A DNA stretch of 64,000 nt from Buchnera aphidicola (Nipponaphis monzeni) (GTDB lineage: Bacteria; Pseudomonadota; Gammaproteobacteria; Enterobacterales; Enterobacteriaceae): NCBI RefSeq assembly GCF_006741185.1, contig NZ_AP019379.1:186001-250000 (forward strand), in the 5' to 3' direction. The notes under the pieces are model-generated. The model did not search any database. It was given only the letters and a program-made list of their open reading frames with translations, and was not told where the DNA came from. The translations under genes and the position numbers were made by a program. Positions 19,978 to 31,183 of the stretch are shown here, piece after piece. Position 1 is the first letter of the stretch, and the number at the start of each line of letters is the position of its first letter.

Positions 19978-20433
19978 TTAATATGTCATTTGTTTTGCTC
20001 GTATTTCAGATAAAGTTTTACAATCTATGCATAAATTTGCAGTTGGTCGAGCTTCTAATCGTTTAATTCCAATTTCAATTCCACATGTTGTGCAATATCC
20101 AAAATTATTTTTTTTAATTTTATTTAAAGTTTGTTCAATTTTATGAATTAATTTACATTCTCTATCTCTATTCCTTAAGTTTAAACTGAATTCTTCTTCT
20201 TGTACTGCTCGATCAATAGGATCTGGATAATTAATTGTAGTATTTTGAGAATAATTTAAATTTTGAGTAATTTTGTTTGTCAGTTGTTGTTTCCATGCAT
20301 TTAGTATTTTTTTAAAATGATTGATTTGAGTTGTATTCATATATTTTTCATTGTCTTTTATTTCATAAGGTTTAACTCCAGCAATACTTAAAATACTTAA
20401 AGATGACGATTTTCTTTTTCTTTTAATTTGCAT
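19978..20433 (-). CDS. dksA: RNA polymerase-binding transcription factor DksA
   Basis: Binds the RNA polymerase secondary channel and, in relatives, acts with ppGpp to tune rRNA and amino-acid promoters. The 151-residue product has the E. coli length. The coiled coil carries the tip motif [22 protein letters not shown] with the key aspartate pair region. The four zinc cysteines lie in [17 protein letters not shown] and LCIDC. A TTTCCTG-complement (CAGGAAAAAA) before the ATG serves as Shine-Dalgarno. It is one of few regulators in the window. Confidence 0.97.
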   Translation of the reverse strand: MQIKRKRKSSSLSILSIAGVKPYEIKDNEKYMNTTQINHFKKILNAWKQQLTNKITQNLNYSQNTTINYPDPIDRAVQEEEFSLNLRNRDRECKLIHKIEQTLNKIKKNNFGYCTTCGIEIGIKRLEARPTANLCIDCKTLSEIRAKQMTY

Positions 20434-20736
20434 ATTTTTTCCTGTGTATAATTTGTTTTAATTGAAGATTATTTTTTATTTTTTTTGTTTTTTAGTTTTT
20501 TCAGGTAGTTATTTAATGTTTGTCTAAATTATTGATATATGTGTCTATTTATATTAGTAATATTTAATTAAAAATAAATAATTTATTAATAATACATGTT
20601 TTTTTAAAAAGTATATTTATAAATAGTAACCTATTTTTTATTTTGTTCATTATGAGATTAATGTTGATTAAACGTAATGTTATTGTATATTACTTATATA
20701 TTTATATTTTTCAACTATTATTTTTTTTAGAATACT
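20434..20736. other. Divergent spacer dksA / truA
   Basis: About 300 bases between divergent genes. It should hold both promoters, but none stands out. No other structure is seen. Confidence 0.5.
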
Positions 20737-21522
20737 ATGAAGATTGCACTTGGAGTAGAGTATAATGGAACAAATTATCATGGATGGCAAAAGCAACATA
20801 CAGTATTAACTATTCAAGAACAATTAGAAAATGCATTATCTAAAATAGCTAATCATAAGATTAATGTTACATGTGCAGGAAGGACAGATGCAGGAGTTCA
20901 TAGTACAGGACAAGTAGTACATTTTACTACTATTTCTGTTCGAAAAAAAAATTCTTGGGTATTTGGTGTAAATTCTTATTTACCTAATGATATTTCTGTA
21001 CAATGGGCAAAAATAGTACCTAATTTTTTTAATGCTCGTTACAGTGCTATTTCACGTCGTTATCGTTATTTCATTTATAATTATAAGTGCCGATCTTCTA
21101 TTTTTTATTCACAATATTATTGTTTTTCTAAAATGAGATTAGATGTTAATAAAATGAAATTAGCGGGTAATAATTTAATAGGGGAACATGATTTTAGTTC
21201 TTTTAGAGGAAGAGGTTGCCAATCAAAAACTCCTTGGAGGCAAATTATTTATTTTAATATATCTAGACAGGATAGATTAGTAATTATTGATATTGAAGCT
21301 AATTCTTTTTTATATCGTATGGTTCGTAATATTGTAGGCTGTTTAATAGATATTGGGTCCTCTAAAAAAAAAATAACTTGGATACAATATTTATTGAAAA
21401 ATAAAAATAGAAATTTAGGTGGTGTAACTGCCAAAGCGTCTGGTTTATATTTAATTTTTGTTCATTATCCTTTAGTTTTCAATCTTTCAAGGAATATTTG
21501 TAGAAAATTTTTTGTTATATAG
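20737..21522 (+). CDS. truA: tRNA pseudouridine(38-40) synthase
   Basis: Makes pseudouridine at positions 38-40 of the tRNA anticodon arm. The 261-residue product (E. coli 270) starts MKIALGVEYNGTNYHGWQKQ. The catalytic Asp lies in CAGRTDAGVHSTGQV near residue 52. RYSAISRRYRYFIYN and SFLYRMVRNIVGCLIDIG complete the family pattern. A run of ten A residues (21364-21373) encodes SSKKK and remains in frame, but is a slippage risk. Confidence 0.97.
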   Translation: MKIALGVEYNGTNYHGWQKQHTVLTIQEQLENALSKIANHKINVTCAGRTDAGVHSTGQVVHFTTISVRKKNSWVFGVNSYLPNDISVQWAKIVPNFFNARYSAISRRYRYFIYNYKCRSSIFYSQYYCFSKMRLDVNKMKLAGNNLIGEHDFSSFRGRGCQSKTPWRQIIYFNISRQDRLVIIDIEANSFLYRMVRNIVGCLIDIGSSKKKITWIQYLLKNKNRNLGGVTAKASGLYLIFVHYPLVFNLSRNICRKFFVI

Positions 21523-21861
21523 ACACGTATATTTAAAATTGCAATATAGAATGTTGTTTATTATTTTAATATATTTAATATATATAATATATACAAGATA
21601 TAAGGGGAATTATGCTTTTATTCTAAATGGTTTTTTAACATATAAGATAGTATAAAATTTTTAAAAAATAATTATTATTTAAATCAAAGTAGCATTGGTA
21701 CTTGTTAACTTGTTTTTTAACAAAAAAATGTAAGGTTTAAGTCATTAATGAGTCATATTTTTTTCATTAAACATAAAGTAGTATTTATCTTTTATAGGTA
21801 ATGTTTTTATATCTTTTTATATAAAAAAATTTATAAATTATATAAAAGGTGGAGAGTATTC
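21523..21861. other. Spacer truA-mrcB
   Basis: About 340 bases, A/T-rich, same direction on both sides. A GGTGGAG Shine-Dalgarno for mrcB lies at the end. Nothing else is seen. Confidence 0.5.
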
Positions 21862-24093
21862 ATGTACTATAAGTTAATTAATAATAAATTGTTATTACTG
21901 ATAAAATGTTTAATTTTATTTTTTTTAATAATAGGTATATATATTATTTATTGGTATATATATATTCGGCACTTTTTTAGTAATATTCCTTATTCTACTC
22001 CTACTACAGTTTTTTCTCGGATAGTTGACTTAGAGCCAAATAGCTTATATTCTAAACAAGAAATTATTTTAATGTTAGTTAATAATGGATATCGTAATGT
22101 TAATTGTGTAGTTAAATCTGGACAATTTCATGTTAATAAAAATAGTATTGATTTGTTTCGCCGATCATTTTATTTTCCGGATGGTGTAGAATCATCTATT
22201 TATGTCAGGCTTACATTTTATAAAAATGCATTAATTGAAATAAAAAATTTGTTAAGTGATCTTAATTTAAGCTCTATTCGTATAGACCCTAAATTAATAG
22301 CACTAATTCAATTTAATGGTAAAAAAAAACAAATTTATTTACCTATCAATAAGTATCCTAATATTTTTATTACAATGTTATTGTCTATTGAAGATAGACG
22401 TTTTTTCATGCATGAAGGTGTGAATTTATATTCTATAATACGAGCTTTTTTTATAAATGTTATAGTTGGTAAAAATATTCAAGGTGGAAGTACTATTACA
22501 CAACAATTAGTCAAAAATTTATTTCTTGATAATACACGATCAATGTGGAGGAAAATTAATGAAGGATTATTAGCATTAGTAATGGATTTTATTTATAGTA
22601 AAAATTTAATATTAGAAACATATTTAAATGAAGTATATTTAGGCCATGAAAAAAATGAACAGGTCCATGGATTTTCTTTAGCAAGTTTGTACTATTTTGG
22701 ATGTCCTATTAACGAACTTAGTTTAGAGCAATATGCTTTATTAATAGGTATGTTAAAGGGAGCATCTTTATATAATCCTTGGTTACATCCGTATAAGGCA
22801 TTAAATAGACGTAATTTAGTTTTGTATACGTTATTTAAGAGGCATATTATTAATAAAAAAACGTATAAAATTTTAGTTATGCGTGCTTTAAATGTACAAG
22901 ATAAATCTAAAATAAAAAAATCTTATGTTATTTTAACTCAAATTATTAAAAAAAAATTAATTAAACATTTTAAAAATAAAACAAAAAGTTTATTTGGAAT
23001 TCGAGTGTTTACTACTTTAGATATTATTTCTCAAGAGTGTGTTAATAAGTCGACTCAAGAAAGTATGCTTTTTTTTAAAAGAAGGATGAGGTTAAAAAAT
23101 TTAGAAGCTGCTATGGTTGTAATTAATCGTTTTAGTGGAGAAATACAAGCTGTTTTAGGAGGTTCTGACCCTTATTATTTAGGATATAACAGAGCTTATT
23201 ATGCTAGAAGATCAATTGGTTCTTTAGCAAAACTAATCGTATATTTGACTGCGTTAGAGGAACCTGATAAATATCAGTTAAATACCTGGTTATCGGGTAA
23301 ACCAATTGCTTTGGCATTAAGTAATAAAAATTTTTGGGTTCCTAAGAATGATAATAATCAATTTGTTGATAAAATTATGTTAATAGATGCTTTTGTTCAT
23401 TCGGTAAATATACCTACTGTTTCTTTAAGTATGAAATTAAGTTTAAAAAAGATAGTTGATAAATGGAAACATTTTGGATTATCTGAAAAGCAAATTTCTA
23501 TGGTTCCATCAATATTTTTAGGGTCTATTAATCTAACTCCTGTAGAAGTAGGTCAAATTTTTCAAATTATTGCTAGTGGTGGTAATAAATTAAAGCTATC
23601 ATTAATTAAAACGATATTATCTAGTGATGGAACGTTATTGTATCAAAATTTTCCAAAACCTAAAAGATTAGCTTCAGTTGAATCTACTTTTTTGATGCTT
23701 TATAGCATGCAAGAAGTTGTTACTAAAGGTACTGGTAAGTCTTTAGGATCAATGTTTAATTATTTTAATTTAGCTGGTAAAACTGGAACTACAAATAATT
23801 TAGTAGATAGTTGGTTTGTTGGAATTGATGGTACTCAAGTGGTAGTTGTTTGGGTTGGTCGTGATAATAATAAATCTTCACAACTTTATGGTGCTTCTGG
23901 AGCGATGGAGATTTACAAAAAATATTTAAAAAACAAACATCCTAAACCTTTGTTAATTTTGCCTCCTAATACTATAAAATTTTTTTCTATAGATAAACAA
24001 GGCAAAATAATAACAGATTTTTTAAATAAAAAAGTAGATAGATTTTTACCTATGTGGTGTGTTGTATCTAATAAATTTTGTTACAAACATTAA
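21862..24093 (+). CDS. mrcB: Penicillin-binding protein 1b (bifunctional transglycosylase/transpeptidase)
   Basis: Inner-membrane enzyme that polymerises lipid II into glycan strands and cross-links the peptides. The 743-residue product is about 100 residues shorter than E. coli PBP1b. It has a transmembrane helix at about residues 10-35 and a UB2H-like region. The GT51 domain shows SIEDRRFFMHEG (catalytic Glu 177) and GGSTITQQLVKNL. The transpeptidase domain has the active-site SLAK (Ser 454, Lys 457), SVN and KTGTTNN motifs. All catalytic motifs are present. It is the only glycan polymerase in the window and pairs with the mur genes 15 kb away. Confidence 0.96.
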   Translation: MYYKLINNKLLLLIKCLILFFLIIGIYIIYWYIYIRHFFSNIPYSTPTTVFSRIVDLEPNSLYSKQEIILMLVNNGYRNVNCVVKSGQFHVNKNSIDLFRRSFYFPDGVESSIYVRLTFYKNALIEIKNLLSDLNLSSIRIDPKLIALIQFNGKKKQIYLPINKYPNIFITMLLSIEDRRFFMHEGVNLYSIIRAFFINVIVGKNIQGGSTITQQLVKNLFLDNTRSMWRKINEGLLALVMDFIYSKNLILETYLNEVYLGHEKNEQVHGFSLASLYYFGCPINELSLEQYALLIGMLKGASLYNPWLHPYKALNRRNLVLYTLFKRHIINKKTYKILVMRALNVQDKSKIKKSYVILTQIIKKKLIKHFKNKTKSLFGIRVFTTLDIISQECVNKSTQESMLFFKRRMRLKNLEAAMVVINRFSGEIQAVLGGSDPYYLGYNRAYYARRSIGSLAKLIVYLTALEEPDKYQLNTWLSGKPIALALSNKNFWVPKNDNNQFVDKIMLIDAFVHSVNIPTVSLSMKLSLKKIVDKWKHFGLSEKQISMVPSIFLGSINLTPVEVGQIFQIIASGGNKLKLSLIKTILSSDGTLLYQNFPKPKRLASVESTFLMLYSMQEVVTKGTGKSLGSMFNYFNLAGKTGTTNNLVDSWFVGIDGTQVVVVWVGRDNNKSSQLYGASGAMEIYKKYLKNKHPKPLLILPPNTIKFFSIDKQGKIITDFLNKKVDRFLPMWCVVSNKFCYKH

Positions 24094-24126
24094 CAACATC
24101 AATTTATTATATAGGAAGTATATAGT

Positions 24127-24149
24127 TTACTAAACATATTTTTTAGTAA
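24127..24149. other. Short hairpin in the mrcB-secA leader
   Basis: An 8-bp stem TTACTAAA / TTTAGTAA with a 7-nt loop lies just after mrcB. It has no T tail, so terminator function is doubtful. No secM-like leader ORF is present before secA. Confidence 0.35.
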
Positions 24150-24379
24150 GAATGTTTTGTATAAAAGGTTTTCATAAGTAGAAGTTTTTATTTTGTAGAG
24201 ATGAAACTGCAGTATTGTCAAAATGTATTTTTTATAATTTTTATATTTGTAAAAATTATATAGATTATGTTAGAAATTTTAGTTAATTTGTTTTATATAA
24301 ATAGTGTTAAGTAATAGTATATTATAAAAGCAGATAATTGTGCATTGTTAAAATTTGTATTATTTTTGAGACTACCGTA

Positions 24380-26881
24380 ATGTTAATAAAATTATTATCT
24401 AAAATATTTAGGAGCCGTAATGATCGTGTTTTAAAAAAAGCACAAATAATTGTTGATCGTATTCATGCTTTAGAGCATGATTATTCTAATTTAAATGATA
24501 TGCAGCTAAAAAATAAAACTAATCATTTTCGTATGCAGTTACTTCATGGGGAAAAATTAAATAATATTCTTCCTAAAGCTTTTGCAACTGTAAGAGAAGT
24601 AATTAAAAGAATATTCGGATTGAATTTATTTAATGTACAATTATTAGGTGGAGTTATTTTAAATCAATTTTGTGTCGCTGAAATGAAAACAGGTGAAGGT
24701 AAAACTTTGACGTCTACATTACCTGCATATTTAAATGCTTTGTCAGGAAAAGGTGTACATATAGTAACTATGAATGATTATTTAGCAAAAAGAGATGCAT
24801 ACCAAAATACTCCATTATTTAATTTTCTCAATTTAAAAGTAGGATTGAATCTTTCAGGAATGTCTTTAAAATGTAAAAAACAAGCATATTTATCAGATAT
24901 AACTTATGGAACAAATAATGAGTATGGCTTTGATTACCTTAGAGATAACATGGTTTTAAATCCAGAAGATAGAGTTCAAAGACAGTTACATTATGCATTG
25001 ATAGATGAGGTAGATTCTATATTAATTGATGAATCTAGAACTCCATTAATAATATCTAGTGCTTCAGAAAATCGTTCGGAATTATATTTTAAAATAAATA
25101 AATTAATTCCTCATTTCATTCAGCAAAAAAATGAAAGTAGTGAAACATCAAAAGATGTTGGAGATTTTTATATAAACGAAAAACAGCGTGAGATATATTT
25201 GACAGAGCAAGGTTTAGTTAAAATGGAAAAATTATTAATTAAGGAAAAATTAATGAAGGTTAATGAATCGTTGTACTCTTCCGAAAATATTGCGCTGATG
25301 AATTGTGTTATAGCTTCTTTACGTGCTCATAAATTGTTTATAAAAAATGTAGATTATATTGTTAAAGATAATAAAATTGTCATTATTGATGAGCATACTG
25401 GTCGTTTGATGGAAGGAAGGCGTTGGTCTGATGGAGTTCATCAATCAATAGAAGCAAAAGAAAGGGTAAAAATTAAAAATGAAAGTCAAACATTAGCATC
25501 TATTACTTTTCAAAATTATTTTAAGTTATATGATAAATTATCGGGTATGACAGGCACTGCGATTACTGAGTCTTTTGAATTTAATCAAATTTATAATTTG
25601 GATACTATTGTAATACCAACTAATTTTCCAATGATTCGTCAAGATTTACCTGATTTAGTATATATGACTGAAAAAGAAAAAATTAATGCTGTTATCAAAG
25701 ATATTCAAAGATGTATGAACAACAAACAACCAGTATTAGTAGGGACGATATCTATTGATAAATCAGAGTTTATATCTAAAAAATTGAAAAAATTGGGGAT
25801 TAAACACAATGTTTTAAATGCTAAGATTCATGAACAAGAGGCTCGAATTATAGCAGAAGCTGGTCAAATGAGTGCAGTTACTATTGCTACAAACATGGCT
25901 GGAAGAGGTACAGATATTGTTTTAGGAGGTAGTTTAGAATGCTTTACTTCGTCTAATAATAAGAAAAACATAGAAGATGCTAAAAAAGAATGGAAAATTC
26001 AACATGATCTTGTGTTATCGGTAGGAGGATTACATATAATTGGCACAGAAAGACATGAGTCAAGACGTATTGATAATCAATTAAGAGGTAGATCAGGGAG
26101 GCAAGGTGACAATGGATCTTCTAGATTTTATCTTTCAATGGAAGATCCTCTTATGCGCCTTTTTTCTTCTGATAGAATTATAATGATGATGCGACGATTA
26201 GGAGTTAAAGAAAACGAAGCGATACAGCATAAATGGATAACTAGGGCTATTTTTAGTGCTCAAAAAAAAATTGAAAATCGGAATTTTGATATTCGTAAAA
26301 ATCTTTTAGACTATGATAATATAGTTAATAATCAACGTTGCATTATTTATCAACAAAGGAATCAATTAATTGATTCTAAAAACATTAGTAAATTAATTAT
26401 GGAAATATCATTTGATGTATTTTCTACGATTACTAGTATATACATTTTTAATGATATCCTTAATAAGGATTGTTTATATAATTTACAACGTTATATAAAA
26501 AATAATTTTAACATTAATATTTCAATATTAAACGATTACGATCGTAACATTGTGTTGTCTAAAAGTCAAGTTATTAACTATATTGTTAAAAAATTTCGAT
26601 ATCATTATAAAAAGAAAGTTCGTATGATTGGTTTAAATAACATACAAAGAATTGAAAGATTAATTATGATACAATCGTTAGATTTTTTTTGGAAAGAACA
26701 TTTATCTTCTATGGATTATTTAAGAAATGGTATTTATTTAAGAGGGTATGCTCAAAAAGATCCTAAACAAGAATACGAAAGAGAATCTTTTATTATGTTT
26801 TCCAAAATGCTTAAAAATTTAAAGTACAAAGTAATATCAGATTTAAGTTTTTTATGTACGTCTGAATGTATTGAGAAATAG
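24380..26881 (+). CDS. secA: Protein translocase motor SecA
   Basis: ATPase that drives preproteins through SecYEG. From the ATG at 24380 it has 833 residues (E. coli 901), starting [20 protein letters not shown]. An in-frame ATG 14 codons upstream adds residues without family match. Walker A GEGKT is at residues 105-109 and the DEAD-type [17 protein letters not shown] is near 210. The second NBD has [12 protein letters not shown] and [11 protein letters not shown], and the scaffold and wing domains follow. The zinc-binding, SecB-interacting C-terminal tail of E. coli SecA is missing: the protein stops soon after the scaffold at a single Cys. SecB-independent targeting is a likely consequence (inference). 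Confidence 0.97.
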   Translation: MLIKLLSKIFRSRNDRVLKKAQIIVDRIHALEHDYSNLNDMQLKNKTNHFRMQLLHGEKLNNILPKAFATVREVIKRIFGLNLFNVQLLGGVILNQFCVAEMKTGEGKTLTSTLPAYLNALSGKGVHIVTMNDYLAKRDAYQNTPLFNFLNLKVGLNLSGMSLKCKKQAYLSDITYGTNNEYGFDYLRDNMVLNPEDRVQRQLHYALIDEVDSILIDESRTPLIISSASENRSELYFKINKLIPHFIQQKNESSETSKDVGDFYINEKQREIYLTEQGLVKMEKLLIKEKLMKVNESLYSSENIALMNCVIASLRAHKLFIKNVDYIVKDNKIVIIDEHTGRLMEGRRWSDGVHQSIEAKERVKIKNESQTLASITFQNYFKLYDKLSGMTGTAITESFEFNQIYNLDTIVIPTNFPMIRQDLPDLVYMTEKEKINAVIKDIQRCMNNKQPVLVGTISIDKSEFISKKLKKLGIKHNVLNAKIHEQEARIIAEAGQMSAVTIATNMAGRGTDIVLGGSLECFTSSNNKKNIEDAKKEWKIQHDLVLSVGGLHIIGTERHESRRIDNQLRGRSGRQGDNGSSRFYLSMEDPLMRLFSSDRIIMMMRRLGVKENEAIQHKWITRAIFSAQKKIENRNFDIRKNLLDYDNIVNNQRCIIYQQRNQLIDSKNISKLIMEISFDVFSTITSIYIFNDILNKDCLYNLQRYIKNNFNINISILNDYDRNIVLSKSQVINYIVKKFRYHYKKKVRMIGLNNIQRIERLIMIQSLDFFWKEHLSSMDYLRNGIYLRGYAQKDPKQEYERESFIMFSKMLKNLKYKVISDLSFLCTSECIEK

Positions 26882-28506
26882 TATAATTTAGACATAAAGT
26901 AATTTAATAAAATTTTTTACTAAAATAAATAAGTATTAATTCAATATGTTTATTATATTAAAATAGTACTTAAACTGAAAAAATGAATTTATAAAAGTAT
27001 AATTTACTTATATTTATAATATAATTTAATTTTTTTGTTATTAGCTAATCTTTTATAAATTATATAAGTATAGCGTTTGAATATAGTTTGTATTTCATTA
27101 AAATACTTGTGTATATACATTTTTTTGATAGCGTAATAAATTTTTTTAAAATAATATACATGTTTAATGGGTTATGTTAATTATATGTTCTATATTATTT
27201 AAAAAAAAAATTTATAAAAAATATTTTTTGGGTTATTTTTTATTTTTTTGAATAGTTTACATTATATTTTTTATATACTTTTAATATCGTAAATGTAATT
27301 TTATATATAAATAATTATATAATAAGGTTATTAAATATGTCTTTTACATTGTTATTGTTATAATTATGCTGTTTACGTAGCAGTAAATGATGTGGATTAC
27401 TATGTATTTAGTGAGCTATTGACAATAATAAATAAGATAATGTTTATTATAATAATATTATTAGTCATCATTAACAATGATATGTTTATATAAAAAAATA
27501 ATGTATTATTAAATAATAAAATAAATTATTTTTAATAAAATAAAATAAATTATTTGTTCTGAAAATTTCAAATAAGTTATTTTTTATATGTATTTTACTA
27601 GTATTTGCAATTTTAAACATGTTTTAATATATTTAAGCATTACTAAATAATGTAACATTACAATGTTAAAAAAATTGAATATGATTTATATATAAGTAAT
27701 ATATTTAGTATTTTTAAAAAGTTGTTTATTTTATTTTAAAAAAAAAGTATTTATAGTATATAGTATGATATTAGATTTATTTTCAAAACAAAATATTTTT
27801 TATGTAATAAATAGTAATGGAGTATATTTTCATCAAAAAGTATAGTATTAAATAATTTCAAATTTTGTTGTAGAAAAAACATTACTATTTATTAAGTGAA
27901 TAAATGCAATTTGATTATTATAGCGTTATATATATAAAATATTTGTGATATATATTTTTTAGAATACTTTACAGGTATTTATACATTTATTTATAATAAA
28001 AAATATAATTTAATATTTTAAAATTGCTCAAATTTAATTATGTACAAAAAAAATAGTTTATTGTTAATTCAAAGTTGTATTTTTTAAAAAAAATATATTT
28101 ATAAAATAATGATATATTAATAAATTTTTTGTATTTAAGGTTTTTTTAAAATAAACATTAAATTTTTTATAAAATAGTAGTATATTAAAATTTTTTAAAA
28201 ATATTTTTTTATACGCTTAAAATGTTTTTAATAGTCATATTATTTATAATTTGTTTTAAATATAATTTAGCCGTTAATTATTTTTTTATATATTTAAGAT
28301 ATTAAATATAAGTTTTAAATATTATAAAAACATAATTTTATTACAAATTATTAATTTAATTATACAGCATTTACTATTTTTTGTTATGTTTTGTATTATT
28401 TGTTATTAAATTTATTTATTTACAAATGATAATTATCATATTTTATAAAATAAAGTTAGATAAATGTTCTTTATAAGAAACATATAAACAAATAGGAATG
28501 GAGCTT
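26882..28506. other. Erased region between secA and aceE
   Basis: About 1.6 kb without gene. In relatives mutT, coaE and guaC lie here, and in E. coli pdhR precedes aceE. Only A/T-rich DNA with long homopolymer runs is visible, apart from one palindrome near the aceE start. Confidence 0.6.
28426..28439. promoter_or_regulatory. 14-bp palindrome upstream of aceE
   Basis: ATGATAATTATCAT is a perfect palindrome 67 bases before the aceE start. It resembles half-sites of Fur-type operators rather than the PdhR operator. No regulator gene is in the window, and A/T-rich palindromes arise by chance. Confidence 0.25.
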
Positions 28507-31173
28507 ATGTCAGAAAAATTCTATAATGATATAGATCCAATAGAAACATGTGAATGGAAAGATTCAATTAATTCAGTAATTCAAACAGAAGGAGCTGATC
28601 GGGCTAAGTATTTGATTAAACAAATGATAAAAATTCTCGAAAATAAAGATGACAAATATTTACCTCATTCTTTATTAATCACTGACCATATTAATACAAT
28701 ATCATATGTAGATGAATGTGAGTATCCAGGTGACTTGTTTTTGGAACAAAAAATATGTGCAGCAGTGCGATGGAATGCTATTATGATGGTGTTACGAGCT
28801 TCTAAAAAAAAATTAGATTTAGGAGGTCATTTATCTTCTTTTCAATCTTCCGCTAGTATTTATGAAGTATGTTTTAATCATTTTTTTAAAGCTTCGAATA
28901 TAGATAGTACGGGTGATTTAGTTTATTTTCAAGGGCATATATCACCTGGAATTTATTCTCGGGCTTTTTTAGAAGGTAGATTATCAAAGAAACAATTAAA
29001 CAATTTTCGTCAAGAATTAGAAGGTAATGGTTTATCTTCTTATCCTCATCCAAAGTTAATGCCTGAATTTTGGCAATTTCCTACGGTTTCAATGGGTTTA
29101 TCTGCAGTATGTTCTATTTATCAAGCGAGATTTTTAAAATACTTACATAATAGAGGTTTAAAGGATACTACAAATCAAACAGTATATGTTTTTTTAGGCG
29201 ATGGAGAAATGGATGAAGTAGAAGCAAAAGGATTATTGGTTACAGCTTCTAGAGAAAAATTAGATAATCTTATATTTATAATTAATTGTAACTTACAAAG
29301 ATTAGATGGTCCTGTTTTCGGTAACGGAAAAATTATTAGTGAATTAGAAATGATTTTTAAAGGATCTGGTTGGTCAGTTATTAAAGTTATTTGGGGAGGG
29401 GCATGGGATAAATTATTTAAAAAAGATGTGACTGGAAAACTAATACAGTTAATGAATGAAACTTTAGATGGTGATTATCAAAGATTTAAATCGAAAAATG
29501 GAGCTTATATTAGAAAAAATTTTTTTGGAAAATATGTGGAAACTGAAAATTTAGTAAAAGATATGAGTGATGAAGAAATCTGGGAACTAAATAGAGGTGG
29601 GCATGATTTTAAAAAAATTTTCTGTGCATTAAAGAAAGCAAAGTCTGTTGTTAATCAACCTGTGGTTGTTTTGATACATACTGTTAAAGGATATGGAATG
29701 GGTCCTTTAGTAGAAAGTAAAAATATAGCCCATCAAATTAAAACAATTGATTTTAATAGTTTAAAATATATACAAAAAAAATTTAATATTCCAGTCAGTT
29801 TAGAAGACATAGAGAATCTTAATTTTATTTCTTTTAAAAAAAATTCTTCTGAATATAATTACATACATACTCAGAGACACAAATTAGGAGGATATATTCC
29901 AAAACGTCTTCCTAAGTTTACAGAAACGCTAGATCTGCCAAAGTTAGATGCTTTTAAAGATTTACTAAGAAAGCAAAGTAAGCAAATTTCTACTACTATT
30001 GCTTTTGTTCGTATTATTAATATTTTGTTAAGAAAAGATTCAATAAAAAATAGAATAGTACCTATTATAGCTGATGAAGCACGTACTTTTGGAATGGAAG
30101 GGTTATTTAGAAAACTAGGTATATATAATAGTTGTGGTCAACAGTATATACCTCAAGATAAAAATCAAATTTCTTATTATAAAGAAAGTGTAAAAGGACA
30201 AATTTTACAAGAAGGAATTAATGAAGTAGGAGCTGTGTCTTCTTGGATAGCAGCGGCTACATCATATAGTATAAATAATTATCCAATGATTCCGTTTTAT
30301 GTATTTTATTCTATGTTTGGTTTTCAAAGGATAGGAGATTTATTATGGTTAGCGGGGGATCATCAAGCTAGAGGTTTTTTAATAGGAGGCACTTCTGGGC
30401 GAACTACTTTAAATGGTGAAGGTTTACAACATGAGGATGGACACAGTCATATTCATGCTTTAACCATACCTAATTGTGTTTCTTACGATCCTGCATATGC
30501 GTATGAATTATCAGTAATAATTGAAGATGGTTTGCGTAGAATGTATGGTTCTTTACAAGAAAATGTATATTTTTATATTACAACTTCAAATGAAAATTAT
30601 GTTATGCCTAGTATGCCTGAAAATGTTGAAGAGGGTATTTGTAAAGGTATTTATAAGTTAAAAGAGATAGATGGTAAGTGTGCTAAAGTACAACTGATGG
30701 GATCAGGTGCAATTTTAAAAAATGTATGTATTGCTGGAGAAATATTATCAATTGAATATGGAATAGGATCAAGTATTTATAGTGTAACATCTTTTACTGA
30801 ATTAGCTAGAGATGGACAAAATTGCGAACGCTGGAATAACTTAAACCCTGAAAAATCTCTAAAAGTCCCTTACATTGCACAGATAATGAATTCTGATCCT
30901 GCTGTAGTTTCTACTGATTATATGAAACTATATGCGGAACAAGTAAGAAATTATGTTCCTGCTATTTCATATAATGTACTTGGTACAGATGGATTTGGAA
31001 GATCTGATAGTAAAAATAAATTAAGGTATTTTTTCGAAATTGACGAATACCATATTGTAGTAAATGCTTTAAGTGCATTAGTAAAATGTGGTAAAATTGA
31101 TAAACAATTATTTTTTAAAGCGGTAACAAAATATAATGTTGATACTCAAAAAGTTAATCCTAGCTTAATATAA
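28507..31173 (+). CDS. aceE: Pyruvate dehydrogenase E1 component
   Basis: Thiamine-diphosphate enzyme that decarboxylates pyruvate and passes the acetyl group to AceF. From the ATG at 28507 the product has 888 residues (E. coli 887), starting MSEKFYNDIDPIETCEW. An ATG three codons earlier is less likely because GGAG lies between it and the chosen start. The N-terminal domain holds the ThDP motif GDGEMDE ... NCNLQRLDGPV. The active-site stretches YFQGHISPG, YPHPKLMPEFWQFPTVSMG and GGTSGRTTLNGEGLQHEDGH are intact. It is the homodimeric E1 type. It heads aceE-aceF-lpd. Confidence 0.98.
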   Translation: MSEKFYNDIDPIETCEWKDSINSVIQTEGADRAKYLIKQMIKILENKDDKYLPHSLLITDHINTISYVDECEYPGDLFLEQKICAAVRWNAIMMVLRASKKKLDLGGHLSSFQSSASIYEVCFNHFFKASNIDSTGDLVYFQGHISPGIYSRAFLEGRLSKKQLNNFRQELEGNGLSSYPHPKLMPEFWQFPTVSMGLSAVCSIYQARFLKYLHNRGLKDTTNQTVYVFLGDGEMDEVEAKGLLVTASREKLDNLIFIINCNLQRLDGPVFGNGKIISELEMIFKGSGWSVIKVIWGGAWDKLFKKDVTGKLIQLMNETLDGDYQRFKSKNGAYIRKNFFGKYVETENLVKDMSDEEIWELNRGGHDFKKIFCALKKAKSVVNQPVVVLIHTVKGYGMGPLVESKNIAHQIKTIDFNSLKYIQKKFNIPVSLEDIENLNFISFKKNSSEYNYIHTQRHKLGGYIPKRLPKFTETLDLPKLDAFKDLLRKQSKQISTTIAFVRIINILLRKDSIKNRIVPIIADEARTFGMEGLFRKLGIYNSCGQQYIPQDKNQISYYKESVKGQILQEGINEVGAVSSWIAAATSYSINNYPMIPFYVFYSMFGFQRIGDLLWLAGDHQARGFLIGGTSGRTTLNGEGLQHEDGHSHIHALTIPNCVSYDPAYAYELSVIIEDGLRRMYGSLQENVYFYITTSNENYVMPSMPENVEEGICKGIYKLKEIDGKCAKVQLMGSGAILKNVCIAGEILSIEYGIGSSIYSVTSFTELARDGQNCERWNNLNPEKSLKVPYIAQIMNSDPAVVSTDYMKLYAEQVRNYVPAISYNVLGTDGFGRSDSKNKLRYFFEIDEYHIVVNALSALVKCGKIDKQLFFKAVTKYNVDTQKVNPSLI

Positions 31174-31183
31174 GAGGGGTATT

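Noticed and set aside
27340..27480. Slightly less A/T-rich patch between secA and aceE examined as a possible tRNA or gene remnant
   Set aside because: No cloverleaf, T-arm GTTCGA-type motif or open frame could be built from it.
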